Shown here piece after piece: positions 1-8,058 of a stretch of 64,000 bases of DNA. The stretch is from Jeongeupia chitinilytica. GTDB taxonomy: Bacteria; Pseudomonadota; Gammaproteobacteria; Burkholderiales; Chitinibacteraceae. The stretch spans positions 62,001-126,000 of the forward strand of contig NZ_BMYO01000009.1 in NCBI RefSeq assembly GCF_014652315.1, read 5' to 3'. Below the pieces are notes generated by a model, which was given only the letters and a program-made list of their open reading frames with translations, did no database searches and had not been told where the DNA came from. Position 1 is the first letter of the stretch; every line of letters starts with the position of its first letter. The translations under genes and the position numbers were made by a program.

Positions 1-641
1 GCAGCCGCATCGGCCGGTGAATGGAACTGCGCGTAAACCAGATCGTAACCGTCGCGGATCCGGGCGCTGGCGCCGTCGGCGACACAGCTGTCTACCCCGG
101 CGCAATCGGTGAGGCTGTCCAGCCGGCCGGCGTTCTGCTCGCGCGCCAGCAACTGCGCCAGCGCCGGTGATCCGGTCACGCCGGCCGTTTTCGCGCTGCG
201 GCCGTCCTTCAGCAGCTTGAAGACGCTGTCGGCCTGCATCGCCTGCCCCGGTGCATCCGAGCGGACCTGATGGCGGTTGGCCCAGCTGCCGGTCAGCAGG
301 GTCGCCCAGCCCGGCGCATCGAGCGTGGGCTGCTGCGTCAGCGTGCCGTTCACGCCGCCGCTGTAGGCAGGCCGCGCCCTGAGCGTGGCGAGGTTGGGCA
401 GGCGCCCCTGTGCGATGCCGTCCTTCAGTTGCGGATAGGTCAGCCCGTCCAGCTCGACCAGCAGCACCTTCCGCGCCGCGACCGAAGGTGCCGGAGTCGG
501 GACGGGCGTCGGCGCCGGTGTCGGGCGACCATCGGGCATCGTCGTCCCGCCGTTCTGGCCCTCGTCCCCGCCGCCACACGCCGCCAGCGCGGCCACCAGC
601 GCCAGCGCGCACCCGGCACGAACCTGTTTCTTCCACAACAT
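1..641 (-). CDS. Exported lipoprotein with alkaline-phosphatase-like fold (3' end outside window)
   Basis: The reading frame starts at ATG 641 behind GGGAG and stays open to the window edge, so the C-terminus is missing. The N-terminus is a lipoprotein signal ending in the lipobox LAAC (Cys22), followed by a Gly/Asp/Thr/Pro-rich linker to about residue 55. The segment KVLLVELDGLTYPQL then carries the metal-binding Asp of the alkaline phosphatase superfamily, and TLDAPGWATLLTGSW resembles the region around the nucleophilic Thr of nucleotide pyrophosphatase/phosphodiesterase members. The protein is probably a periplasm-facing phosphoesterase; its substrate cannot be told. A LysR gene of a type often linked to phosphonate use lies just upstream on the same strand, which hints at phosphorus scavenging but does not prove it. 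Confidence 0.7.
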   Translation of the reverse strand, partial: MLWKKQVRAGCALALVAALAACGGGDEGQNGGTTMPDGRPTPAPTPVPTPAPSVAARKVLLVELDGLTYPQLKDGIAQGRLPNLATLRARPAYSGGVNGTLTQQPTLDAPGWATLLTGSWANRHQVRSDAPGQAMQADSVFKLLKDGRSAKTAGVTGSPALAQLLAREQNAGRLDSLTDCAGVDSCVADGASARIRDGYDLVYAQFHSPADAA

Positions 642-788
642 GTGCTGCTCCCTTCGACGCGCCCGCAGACCGGTCCGCAAGTGATGGAGTCGAGCGACTC
701 CGCTTGCGCCCCAGCTTAGGGAGGCAGCACTTCAGCATCATTGCCATCGCCGAAGATGGACTGATGCCGGTATTGGCAAAACTCGGGC

Positions 789-1655
789 TCAGCCGCCGGC
801 CGGATGCACGTGTTCGAGGAAGGCCTGCAGCAGCCGGGAGCCGGCCCGCTCCTTCAGGTGGTACAGGTATTCGGACAGTTGCGGCGCGGCGGCGGCAAAG
901 GGAATCGCCCGCAGCTCGGGGTGTTGCGGCACCTCCGACTGCGGCAGCAGGCTGCAGCCCATTTCCCGGTGGATGGCCGCGATGATCGCCTCGCGGCTGC
1001 CGATCACCATTGCCGGTGCCGGCACGATGCCGGCCGTGGCCAGCGCCGCTTCGGTCGCCTTGCGCGTCATCGAGCCTTCCTCGCGCAGCAGCAGCCGCAC
1101 CGCACGCAGCGCGTCGAGCGTGACCGAGGCACTGCGTGCCAGCGGGTGATTGCGGTGCACCACCAGCAGCAGCGGATCACGGGCCAGCAGCACGCGGGTC
1201 AGCCGCGCGTCGTCGATCGCGTGCGACGACACGGCGATGTCGAGCCGGTGGTCGACGAGCATGTCGATGATCTGCTGCGAGTTGCCGACGTCGAGCGTGA
1301 TGCGCAGCTGCGGATTCGCCCGGCCGAAGGCATCGATGCTCGACAGGATGTAGTGCGGGCCGGTAACGCCGACGCGCAAATGGCCGGTGCGCAGATCCCC
1401 GGCGTTGCGCAGCGCGAAATCCGCGTCGCCAAGATGGCGCATCAGCCCTTCGGCCATCGGCAGCAGGCTGGCACCGGTCTCGGTCAGATCCAGCCGGCTG
1501 CCGCGCCGGTGGAACAGCGCCACACCGTAGGCCTCTTCCAGCTGGCGGATCCGGCTGGTCACCGTCGGCTGGCTGACGTTCAGCCGTTTGGCGGCGATGG
1601 TGACGCTGCCCTGGCGCGCCACTTCGAAAAACGAGGACAGCAGGATCGACAGCAT
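789..1655 (-). CDS. LysR-family transcriptional regulator
   Basis: A 288-residue regulator with an N-terminal winged helix-turn-helix (ARQGSVTIAAKRLNVSQPTV, about residues 14-33) and a periplasmic-binding-like effector domain. The effector start LRVGVTGPHYILSSIDAF, with later GNSQQIIDMLVD, resembles regulators associated with 2-aminoethylphosphonate catabolism; this is a family-level resemblance recalled, not computed. ATG 1655 was chosen because it gives the usual LysR start; a GTG at 1664 would add three residues. No phosphonate genes are visible in the window. The only plausible partner is the downstream phosphoesterase-like lipoprotein on the same strand, after a gap of about 147 nt. Confidence 0.85.
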   Translation of the reverse strand: MLSILLSSFFEVARQGSVTIAAKRLNVSQPTVTSRIRQLEEAYGVALFHRRGSRLDLTETGASLLPMAEGLMRHLGDADFALRNAGDLRTGHLRVGVTGPHYILSSIDAFGRANPQLRITLDVGNSQQIIDMLVDHRLDIAVSSHAIDDARLTRVLLARDPLLLVVHRNHPLARSASVTLDALRAVRLLLREEGSMTRKATEAALATAGIVPAPAMVIGSREAIIAAIHREMGCSLLPQSEVPQHPELRAIPFAAAAPQLSEYLYHLKERAGSRLLQAFLEHVHPAGG

Positions 1656-1745
1656 CGGCGCCACCGCGGGACAAAACCGGCAGCGTAAACGGCGAATGTG
1701 ACAGCCGGCGCGGCGTACCAGGCCACCGCGCCGGTCAAACGCGGA

Positions 1746-3098
1746 TCAGTACAGCGGCGTACCGGCGCTGTAGGCCGACTTGAACGATGCCCAGTCCAGC
1801 GCGACCTGATCGGCGTAGCCGAACGCGAACGACACGATCTCGGCCTGCAGCCCGCTCTTGCTGGTGATCGCGTTGCTGATTTCGGCGTCGATGCCGTACG
1901 GCACCACGGTGCTGTCGTAGTCCTTGTCCGCCAGCGCATGCGCACTCGCCAGCGCCTGGCCGACATAGGTCATGGCGGTGTTGAGCTTGCTGCTCGACGA
2001 CAGCTGCGTAGTGTCGAAATCCTCCTGGAACGGCGACTTCTCGCGGATGAAGTAAGGCTGGCCGTTGATCGTCGTCGAGCCGACCAGCACGTCGGCGTTC
2101 AGCACCTGCGCCTTGGCGGTCCGGGCGACGCGGTTGCCCTCGTTGCCGGCGTACGCCGACGACGGCAGCTGGCCCGGCAGCACCGTGGCGACCGCGCTGG
2201 TCGCTTCCTGCTTCACTTCGAGGATCACGTCGTCGCTGGTCGAGGTGGTCGGGCCTTCGATCAGGATGTAGTAGCGCAAACGGCCGAGGCTGCCGGTGCC
2301 CGAACCGAGCTTCTGGTGGATGTCCTTCACCGTGTAGTAACCGGCCGCGTACTGCTTGCCGGCGGCGATCGACGCGATGTAGGCCGGTACCGCGCCGGCG
2401 ATCATGCTGTAGGTGCCGCTGTCGACGGCGACCAGATCCGACTTGTTCTGGAAGGTGCGCGTGCTGCCCGAAACGCTGGTGTACTTCGACAGCAGGTCGG
2501 CGCGGGTATTGCCGTTGGCGTCGTCGATATTGGTCTTCACGTAGCCGCTGGTGCCGCCGCTGACGAGCTGGAAGGTCTTTTCGTCGTCGTTGCCCTTGAA
2601 TGCGGCCAGCTTGTCGACATAGGCACCGACGAGGGTGTTGATCGCCGTGGTGATGTTGCTGTCCGAAATGCCGTTCTCGCGGCCGACGAGCACGACGCTG
2701 GTCGCCATCCGGCGCAGGTCCCACACGTACTGGCCCAGATAGCCTTCGTCGAAATCGTTGACGGAAAAGACCGACTTGCCGCTGCTGTCGCGCTGCGCGC
2801 CGACGTTGGCCAGATGCGTGTCGCCGCCGAGCCAGGTGAAGGCGGTTTTGCTGCTGGTGTAGCTGGATGCCGGCAGCGTCGTCGTGTCCTTGAAGAAGAT
2901 GTGGTTGGTGCCGCGATAGAAGTAGAACGCGCTGCCGTTCATCTTGCTCATCTTGGTCGCCAGCTCGGCGCTGGCCTGCGCCGCATACGGATGGTTGTAG
3001 TTGTAGATTTCGGTGGTGACGAAGGACGGACGCGACGTCGCGGCAAAGGCGGCCGGAACGGCCAGGGTCAGGGCAAGAACGAAGGACTTGTAGTGCAC
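1746..3098 (-). CDS. Secreted DUF2252 protein
   Basis: A 450-residue protein of the DUF2252 family, distantly kinase/aminoglycoside-phosphotransferase-like. The family signature appears as GGDTHLANVGAQRDSSG followed by FSVNDFDEGYLGQYVWDLRR, matching the usual GD-H-x-N and NDFDE-WDLxR blocks. Unlike typical cytoplasmic members it begins with a clear Sec signal peptide (hydrophobic LALTLAVPAAFAA, probable cleavage after AFA). GTG 3098 is chosen as start because it gives that signal peptide and has GGAGTGAG about 8 nt upstream. The mature protein is rich in Ser/Thr/Ala, as expected of an exported protein. Its substrate is unknown; a kinase role outside the cytoplasm would lack ATP. It stands alone between a LysR gene and a divergent VOC gene. 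Confidence 0.75.
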   Translation of the reverse strand: MHYKSFVLALTLAVPAAFAATSRPSFVTTEIYNYNHPYAAQASAELATKMSKMNGSAFYFYRGTNHIFFKDTTTLPASSYTSSKTAFTWLGGDTHLANVGAQRDSSGKSVFSVNDFDEGYLGQYVWDLRRMATSVVLVGRENGISDSNITTAINTLVGAYVDKLAAFKGNDDEKTFQLVSGGTSGYVKTNIDDANGNTRADLLSKYTSVSGSTRTFQNKSDLVAVDSGTYSMIAGAVPAYIASIAAGKQYAAGYYTVKDIHQKLGSGTGSLGRLRYYILIEGPTTSTSDDVILEVKQEATSAVATVLPGQLPSSAYAGNEGNRVARTAKAQVLNADVLVGSTTINGQPYFIREKSPFQEDFDTTQLSSSSKLNTAMTYVGQALASAHALADKDYDSTVVPYGIDAEISNAITSKSGLQAEIVSFAFGYADQVALDWASFKSAYSAGTPLY

Positions 3099-3332
3099 GG
3101 GCTCACTCCGGTGGTTTCTGCTTTTGCGGCAGCGCCGTCCAATGCAGACATTAGGGAAAGCACGTATTCGACCAAGCACGGATGACACGCCGGCGACGCA
3201 GGCATGACAAACGCATTGCAGCGTCGGTAACCGGCCGGGGCCGGCCACCGGTCGGCCGCTGCAGGCAAGCCGCCGCTGATGCGCTAAGCCGGGTAACGCG
3301 CGCCCGGCGCGATCGGTATCAGGAGACGTACG

Positions 3333-3806
3333 ATGCACACGATCACCCCCTTCCTGTGGTTCGACGGCAACGCCGAGGCTGCGGCCGAGTTCTACGTGTC
3401 GGTCTTCCCGGACTCGCGCATCACCGAAACGCTGCGTTACGGCGAAGGCATGCACTTCCCGGCGGGTACGGCACTGACGGTCGGCTTCGAGCTCGACGGC
3501 CAGCGCTTCACCGCGCTCAACGGCGGCCCGCAGTACACCTTTTCGCCGGCCACGTCCTTCGTCATCCATTGCGATGATCAGGCCGACATCGACCGCTACT
3601 GGGCGGCCCTCGGCGACGGCGGCCGGATCCAGCAATGCGGCTGGCTGACCGACCGATTCGGCGTCACCTGGCAGGTGGTGCCGCGCGACATCGCCGCGCT
3701 GCTCGGCGGCGACGATCCGGCCGCCGCCGGCCGGGCGATGCAGGCGCTGATGACGATGACCAAAATCGACATCGCCACCTTGCAGGCCGCCCGGGCCAGC
3801 AGCTAA
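3333..3806 (+). CDS. VOC/PhnB-like protein
   Basis: A 157-residue protein of the PhnB/'3-demethylubiquinone 3-methyltransferase' VOC family. It opens with ITPFLWFDGNAEAAAEFY and contains FPDSRITETLRYGEG and GWLTDRFGVTWQVVP, the standard strands of this glyoxalase-fold family. The start is supported by CAGGAGACGTACG before ATG 3333. Family members bind small substrates, often with metal, but the name inherited from UbiG is misleading and no methyltransferase motif is present. It is 32 nt ahead of a DUF3291 gene on the same strand, and the pair ends at a shared terminator, so they are probably co-transcribed. The biochemical role cannot be assigned. Confidence 0.85.
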   Translation: MHTITPFLWFDGNAEAAAEFYVSVFPDSRITETLRYGEGMHFPAGTALTVGFELDGQRFTALNGGPQYTFSPATSFVIHCDDQADIDRYWAALGDGGRIQQCGWLTDRFGVTWQVVPRDIAALLGGDDPAAAGRAMQALMTMTKIDIATLQAARASS

Positions 3807-3838
3807 GTTTGCTGCTCCCCCCCGCTTTCGGAGAGACC

Positions 3839-4321
3839 GTGTCGACGTACCAGCTTGCCCAACTCAACATCGCCACACTGCTGGCCCCGCTCGATTCGCC
3901 CCAGCTCGCCGGCTTCGTCGACGCGCTCGACCGGATCAACGCGCTGGCCGAAGCGACACCGGGCTTCGTGTGGCGGCTGAAGGACGAAGGTGGCGACGCC
4001 ACCGCGATCCGCCACTTCGGCGACGACGTCATCGTCAACATGTCGGTCTGGAAGGGCATCGACGCCCTGCACGACTACGTCTACCGCTCGGACCACGCGC
4101 AGATCTTCAAGCGCCGGCGCGAGTGGTTCGCCAGGATGGCTGATGCCTACATGGTGCTGTGGTGGGTTCCCGCCGGTCACGTGCCGACACTGGCCGAAGC
4201 GGCCGGGAAGCTGGCCTTGCTGCAGCGGCTCGGTCCGACACCGGATGCGTTCACTTTCCGCGATCCCTGTCCGCCGCCGGATGCCGTCGGTACGCAAACG
4301 GCGGCAGATGCCCTGCCGTAA
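3839..4321 (+). CDS. DUF3291 domain protein
   Basis: A 160-residue cytoplasmic protein matching DUF3291: YQLAQLNIATLLAPLDSPQL at the start, then ATPGFVWRLKDEGG, VNMSVWKGIDALHDYVYRS and MVLWWVPAGHVPTLAEA. These conserved stretches are those of the ferredoxin-like DUF3291 fold, which is related to antibiotic monooxygenase-type dimeric barrels. The start is GTG 3839 with CGGAGAGA immediately upstream; no ATG gives full N-terminal family coverage. Function is not established for the family. It is likely translated from the same transcript as the VOC gene before it and ends just before a strong terminator. Confidence 0.8.
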   Translation: MSTYQLAQLNIATLLAPLDSPQLAGFVDALDRINALAEATPGFVWRLKDEGGDATAIRHFGDDVIVNMSVWKGIDALHDYVYRSDHAQIFKRRREWFARMADAYMVLWWVPAGHVPTLAEAAGKLALLQRLGPTPDAFTFRDPCPPPDAVGTQTAADALP

Positions 4322-4324
4322 AAC

Positions 4325-4350
4325 AAAAGCGCCGCAATGCGGCGCTTTTT
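4325..4350. terminator. Bidirectional rho-independent terminator
   Basis: The stem AAAAGCGCCGC / GCGGCGCTTTT with an AAT loop is flanked by A-rich and T-rich tracts, so it can stop both the rightward DUF3291 gene and the leftward YegP-like gene that converge here. Confidence 0.85.
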
Positions 4351-4368
4351 CTTCGGGCGGATGTCCGG

Positions 4369-4698
4369 TCAGACTTCGACGGTCGGCGAATCCGGGCCGT
4401 TCTTCTTGACCGACTCGATGCCGTTTTCCATCGCGGCCTTGCTGCTGTAGTACTCGCTGCGGCCGATTTCCTGATGGTTGGCCGCCTTGAGGATGAAGTA
4501 CGGTTCGCCGTTCTTGTTCTCGCGGCGCTCGTAGCGCTCGTCCAGCGGCGAGTTGGTCTTGACCGACTCGATGCCGTTCTCGGCCGCCGCCTTGGAGCGG
4601 TACAGCTCGCTGGTCAGAATCACCTGGCCGTTGGCGGCCTTGAGGTTGAACATGTGCTGGCCGTCCTTGGCCAGTTTGAGTTCGTATTTGCCCGACAT
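4369..4698 (-). CDS. YegP-like DUF1508 tandem-repeat protein
   Basis: A 109-residue protein made of two DUF1508 repeats. The first holds GKYELKLAKDGQHMFNLKAA and SKAAAENGIESVK; the second holds GEPYFILKAANHQEIGRSE and SKAAMENGIESVK. This is the two-repeat layout of E. coli YegP. Start ATG 4698 is preceded by an excellent ribosome binding site (AGGAGG, 6 nt spacing), which rules out the upstream in-frame start. The protein is cytoplasmic and very short. The fold is known, but its role is not; members are often stress-associated. It is transcribed leftward from a region shared with the divergent DMT gene. Confidence 0.88.
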   Translation of the reverse strand: MSGKYELKLAKDGQHMFNLKAANGQVILTSELYRSKAAAENGIESVKTNSPLDERYERRENKNGEPYFILKAANHQEIGRSEYYSSKAAMENGIESVKKNGPDSPTVEV

Positions 4699-4802
4699 TG
4701 TTGCCCTCCTGATCAAAATGGCCCAAACCGTACTGAGCGGATGAAAATCAATGGCGCCCGCGTTGCGGGGTGCTCGTTAAAGTATGGGAAAGGAGGGCCA
4801 TC

Positions 4803-5264
4803 ATGCAACTGGTGTATTTCCTGCTGGCGACGGCGATCGGACTTGTCATTCCGCTGCAGGCGGCCGTCAACAATCATGTCAGGCTGCTGATCGGCGGCAG
4901 CACGGTGCTGGCGGCGCTGGTGTCGTTCGGTGTCGGTACGGTGACGCTGGGCCTGGCCGCGCTGCTCACCGGCCAGCGCTGGGCCGGACTCGCCAACCTG
5001 TCGCAGGCCAGCGCCTGGCAGCTCGGCGGTGGCGTGCTCGGGGCCTTCTTCGTGTTCGGCTCGACGCTGATCGCCCCGCGCATCGGCGTCGCGGCGATGA
5101 TTTCGCTGATCATCGCCGGCCAGGTCTGCGCGTCGCTGCTGTTCGACCGCTTCGGTCTGCTCGGCATGCCGTTGCGCGAGGTCGGCAGCTGGCGGCTGCT
5201 CGGCGCCCTGCTGGTTGTTGTCGGCGTTGCGCTGGTCAACTTCGGCGACCGCCTGCCGCGTTAG
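4803..5264 (+). CDS. DMT-superfamily inner membrane protein (DUF606/YdcZ type)
   Basis: A 153-residue, very hydrophobic protein with about five membrane segments, opening with MQLVYFLLATAIGLVIPLQA and containing VNNHVRLLIGGSTVLAALVS and APRIGVAAMISLIIAGQV. This is the pattern of the DUF606/YdcZ half-length members of the drug/metabolite transporter superfamily, which probably act as dimers. ATG 4803 follows AAAGGAGGG, giving a clear start. No substrate can be inferred. A single gene, it diverges from the YegP-like gene. Confidence 0.82.
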   Translation: MQLVYFLLATAIGLVIPLQAAVNNHVRLLIGGSTVLAALVSFGVGTVTLGLAALLTGQRWAGLANLSQASAWQLGGGVLGAFFVFGSTLIAPRIGVAAMISLIIAGQVCASLLFDRFGLLGMPLREVGSWRLLGALLVVVGVALVNFGDRLPR

Positions 5265-5342
5265 ACCGACGTCATTTTTCACGCGCCACGAAACGGCAAA
5301 ACTGCCGGGCTTTTCGCCTTGCCTTACGCGATCATCGTCGGC

Positions 5343-5594
5343 ATGAACACGACTACCCAGCGCCTCGGCAGCGCGCTTGCCCCGCTCGCCGGCATCACTG
5401 TCGCCACCCTGCTTGCGGTCGGCCTGCTGAACATCGCACGGCACGAGCTCGTCACCCGCCCGCCGGTGCTGCAGGATGCCGCGATCAAGCTCAGCGACAC
5501 CCAGCTCGCGTCGGCGGCCGACTGGATCGCGGCGCATCGGGGCACCGATTACAAGCAGGAAGCCGGCAAACCGTGGGCGATCGACAACGGCTGA
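5343..5594 (+). CDS. Small single-span membrane protein of unknown function
   Basis: An 83-residue open frame, MNTTTQRLGSALAPLAG onward, with one likely membrane helix at about residues 12-31 and a soluble tail containing SDTQLASAADWIAAHRG. The family is not recognised. No convincing ribosome binding site precedes ATG 5343, and a TTG eight codons upstream is the alternative start. Support is limited to an intact frame, a plausible membrane helix, a gap that otherwise lacks a gene, and a terminator just past the stop codon that would serve this gene and the converging grxD. Confidence 0.5.
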   Translation: MNTTTQRLGSALAPLAGITVATLLAVGLLNIARHELVTRPPVLQDAAIKLSDTQLASAADWIAAHRGTDYKQEAGKPWAIDNG

Positions 5595-5614
5595 TGCCGC
5601 CGTTCCGTGCCCAT

Positions 5615-5643
5615 GAAAAAACCCGCCGGCTGGCGGGTTTTTT
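5615..5643. terminator. Bidirectional rho-independent terminator
   Basis: AAAAACCCGCC / GGCGGGTTTTT with a short GGCT loop forms a strong GC stem with A and T tracts on either side, between the converging small membrane protein and grxD. Confidence 0.88.
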
Positions 5644-5660
5644 GTTGACCGACTTTTCGC

Positions 5661-5975
5661 TCAGCCTTCGATGCCTTCGAGCATCTTCTGCAGTTCGCCC
5701 GAGGCGAACAGCTCTTTCATGATGTCCGAACCACCGACGAACTCGCCCTTGACGTAGAGCTGCGGAATCGTCGGCCAGTTGGCGAATTCCTTGATGCCCT
5801 GGCGGACTTCCGGGTCCTCGAGCACGTTCACCGCGGCGAACGACACGCCGCAGTTCTTGAGTATCTGCACGGCGCCGGCGGAGAAACCGCACATCGGGAA
5901 TTGCGGGGTGCCCTTCATGTAGAGCACGACCGGGTTGCTGGTCACGGTCTGGCGGATGGTGTCTTGTACGCTCAT
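5661..5975 (-). CDS. grxD: Monothiol glutaredoxin Grx4
   Basis: A 104-residue monothiol glutaredoxin. The CGFS active site is at residues 29-32 in the family context GTPQFPMCGFSAGAVQIL, preceded by the glutathione-binding Lys in VVLYMKG. The later segments NWPTIPQLYVKGEFVGGSD and IMKELFASGEL complete the fold. This class binds a [2Fe-2S] cluster shared with glutathione and helps deliver Fe-S clusters, often with BolA proteins. The length is that of the E. coli protein. It is followed by a terminator shared with the converging gene. prmC lies upstream on the same strand, across a gap of 92 nt. Confidence 0.96.
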   Translation of the reverse strand: MSVQDTIRQTVTSNPVVLYMKGTPQFPMCGFSAGAVQILKNCGVSFAAVNVLEDPEVRQGIKEFANWPTIPQLYVKGEFVGGSDIMKELFASGELQKMLEGIEG

Positions 5976-6067
5976 GGCAATCTCTTAGGGTCGACGTTGG
6001 GATCGACCGGTCGGTGGCGACAAAGGTCGATTGATTTACTCGGATATTTTACGGTCTCGGCTCGCGC

Positions 6068-6874
6068 TCAGGCAAGACGACCGCCGCTGACCCGGTCGAG
6101 CCCGGCCAGATCGGTCCACGTCTGCACCTCGACGAAACCGGCTTCGGCCAGCAGCGACCGGCTCGCCGGGCCCTGATCGAAGCCGTGCTCGAACAGCAGC
6201 CAGCCGCCCGACACCAGATGCTCACCCGCACCTGCGACGATGCTGCGGATGTGCTTGAGGCCGTCGGCAAAATCGGTCAGCGCACCCTGCGGCTCGAAGC
6301 GCAAATCGCCCTGTGCCAGATGCGCATCGCCGGCGACGATGTACGGCGGGTTCGAGACGATGAGGCCGAAGCTCTGCCCCGCCAGCGCGGTGTACCAGTC
6401 CGACGGGTGAAACATGACGCTCGCGCCGAGCGTCGTCGCGTTACCCCGTGCCACTGCCAGTGCATCATCGCTGATGTCGACGGCGCTGACGTCGAGGTCG
6501 GGGCGTTCGAGCTTCAGCGTCACCGGAATGCAGCCCGAGCCGGTGCCGAGATCGACGACGCGCACGCCCTGCCCGGCACGTTCGAGCGCCAGTTCGACCA
6601 GCAGCTCGGTTTCCGGGCGCGGGATCAGCACGGCCGGGCTGACGGCAAAATCGCGGCCGTAGAATTCGCGTGCGCCGACCAGATACGCCACCGGCTCGCC
6701 GTTGCGGCGTCGTGCCGCCAGCGCCTCGAACGCGGCGATCCGTTCCGCCGGCAGCACGTCGTCGCCGTGGCCGATCAGCCACGCGCGGCTGACCTGCAGC
6801 GCATGCTGCAGCAGCACGCGGGCATCGACGGCATCGAGTCGGGCATCAGCGAGCAGTTGTTGGGGTGTGGTCAT
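6068..6874 (-). CDS. prmC: Release factor glutamine methyltransferase PrmC
   Basis: A 268-residue SAM-dependent methyltransferase that modifies the GGQ glutamine of peptide release factors. It has the PrmC N-terminal helical domain, the linker VAYLVGAREFYGRDF and IPRPETELLVE, the SAM-binding VVDLGTGSGCIPVTL (about 106-120) and the catalytic NPPY at 175-178. The chosen start, ATG 6874, lies inside the end of the upstream mechanosensitive-channel gene, a 29-nt overlap that suggests translational coupling. An upstream in-frame start would add unconserved residues. prfA, its usual neighbour, is not in the window. Confidence 0.95.
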   Translation of the reverse strand: MTTPQQLLADARLDAVDARVLLQHALQVSRAWLIGHGDDVLPAERIAAFEALAARRRNGEPVAYLVGAREFYGRDFAVSPAVLIPRPETELLVELALERAGQGVRVVDLGTGSGCIPVTLKLERPDLDVSAVDISDDALAVARGNATTLGASVMFHPSDWYTALAGQSFGLIVSNPPYIVAGDAHLAQGDLRFEPQGALTDFADGLKHIRSIVAGAGEHLVSGGWLLFEHGFDQGPASRSLLAEAGFVEVQTWTDLAGLDRVSGGRLA

Positions 6875-7958
6875 CAGGGGTGGCCGGTGCGGCGGGATCG
6901 AGCTGCAGCCGCCGGGTCGGCTGCGCCACGCGCGCGCCATGCCGGGCAATGATGGCCATGATGTCGACCAGCACCGCCTGCTTGACGCGATGGAACTCGA
7001 CCCAGTTGGTCGTGTGCGTGAAACAGTAGACGAAGAACTGCAGCGACGATTCGCCGAAAGTATCGAAATTGACCATCAGCGTCTGGCTGTCGTCGATGTC
7101 CGCATGCGCGATCAGCATCGCGCGGACGTCGTCGAGCAGCGCCGGTACCACGTCGATATCGTCATAGCGCAGGCCGATCGTTTCACGGATGCGGCGATGG
7201 CTCATGCGCGACGGGTTCTCGACACTGATGGTCGCGAAGGCCGAATTGGGCACGTACAGCGGCCGCTTGTCAAAGGTGCGGATCGTCGTCAGCCGCCAGC
7301 CGATCTCCTCGACCACGCCCTCGATGTCGCGGTCGGGCGAGCGGACCCAGTCGCCGACGCCGAACGGCCGGTCCAGATGGATCATCACGCCGCCGAAGAA
7401 ATTGGCCAGCAGGTCCTTGGCGGCAAAGCCGACCGCGATCCCGCCGACGCCGCCGAACGCCAGCACGCCCGAGATCGAAAACCCCAGCGACTGCAGTGCG
7501 ACCAGTGACGCCGTCACCAGTACCGACACGCGCAGCAGCCGGCTCACCGCCATCGTCGTGGTCGGATCGGCGCCGGGCCGGCTGGCCAGCAGCGCCTGCG
7601 CGGCGCGGTCGATGAAGCCGACCAGGAACCAGCTGATCAGCACGATCACCGCCAGCACCCGCAATGGCGGCACGTACTGGAACACCTCGGACACCGCATG
7701 CGGTTCGGCCAGACCGGCCGCCACCGACAGGCCCAGCACCCACACCAGCCACGCCAGCGGCCGCTGTGCGGCACCGATCAGTGCATCGTCCCAGTAGGTC
7801 TGCGTGCGCTGCGCCAGCCGGGTGGTCAGTCGGGTCAGCGCAAGCCGGACCAGCGCGTTGGCAAACACGGTGACGAGGACGACGGCGAACACCTCGTAGA
7901 CCCACGTGTCGTTGCGGTAGATCGTCTGCATCCATTGCCAGACGGCGCTATCGGCCAT
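6846..7958 (-). CDS. MscS-family mechanosensitive channel
   Basis: A 370-residue inner membrane protein with about four N-terminal hydrophobic segments. The MscS pore helix and beta domain follow: ISGVLAFGGVGGIAVGFAA (Gly/Ala-rich pore helix), AKDLLANFFGGVMIHLDRPF and GDWVRSPDRDIEGVVEEIGW. The C-terminal part (LRYDDIDVVPALLDDVRAML) is the cytoplasmic alpha/beta domain. ATG 7958 was chosen because GAGGGAGGAAG sits just before it; an upstream in-frame start adds six residues. Such channels release solutes on hypo-osmotic shock. It probably shares a transcript with prmC, whose start overlaps its end. Confidence 0.92.
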   Translation of the reverse strand: MADSAVWQWMQTIYRNDTWVYEVFAVVLVTVFANALVRLALTRLTTRLAQRTQTYWDDALIGAAQRPLAWLVWVLGLSVAAGLAEPHAVSEVFQYVPPLRVLAVIVLISWFLVGFIDRAAQALLASRPGADPTTTMAVSRLLRVSVLVTASLVALQSLGFSISGVLAFGGVGGIAVGFAAKDLLANFFGGVMIHLDRPFGVGDWVRSPDRDIEGVVEEIGWRLTTIRTFDKRPLYVPNSAFATISVENPSRMSHRRIRETIGLRYDDIDVVPALLDDVRAMLIAHADIDDSQTLMVNFDTFGESSLQFFVYCFTHTTNWVEFHRVKQAVLVDIMAIIARHGARVAQPTRRLQLDPAAPATPDDHTPTTAR

Positions 7959-8058
7959 GCTTCCTCCCTCGGTCATCGCGGCTCATCCTCTGGATGACCC
8001 GGCGCTTCGCGCGGGCGTTCCCGGTCTTATTACCGGCTGCGCCGTTCCGGGACGGCGA

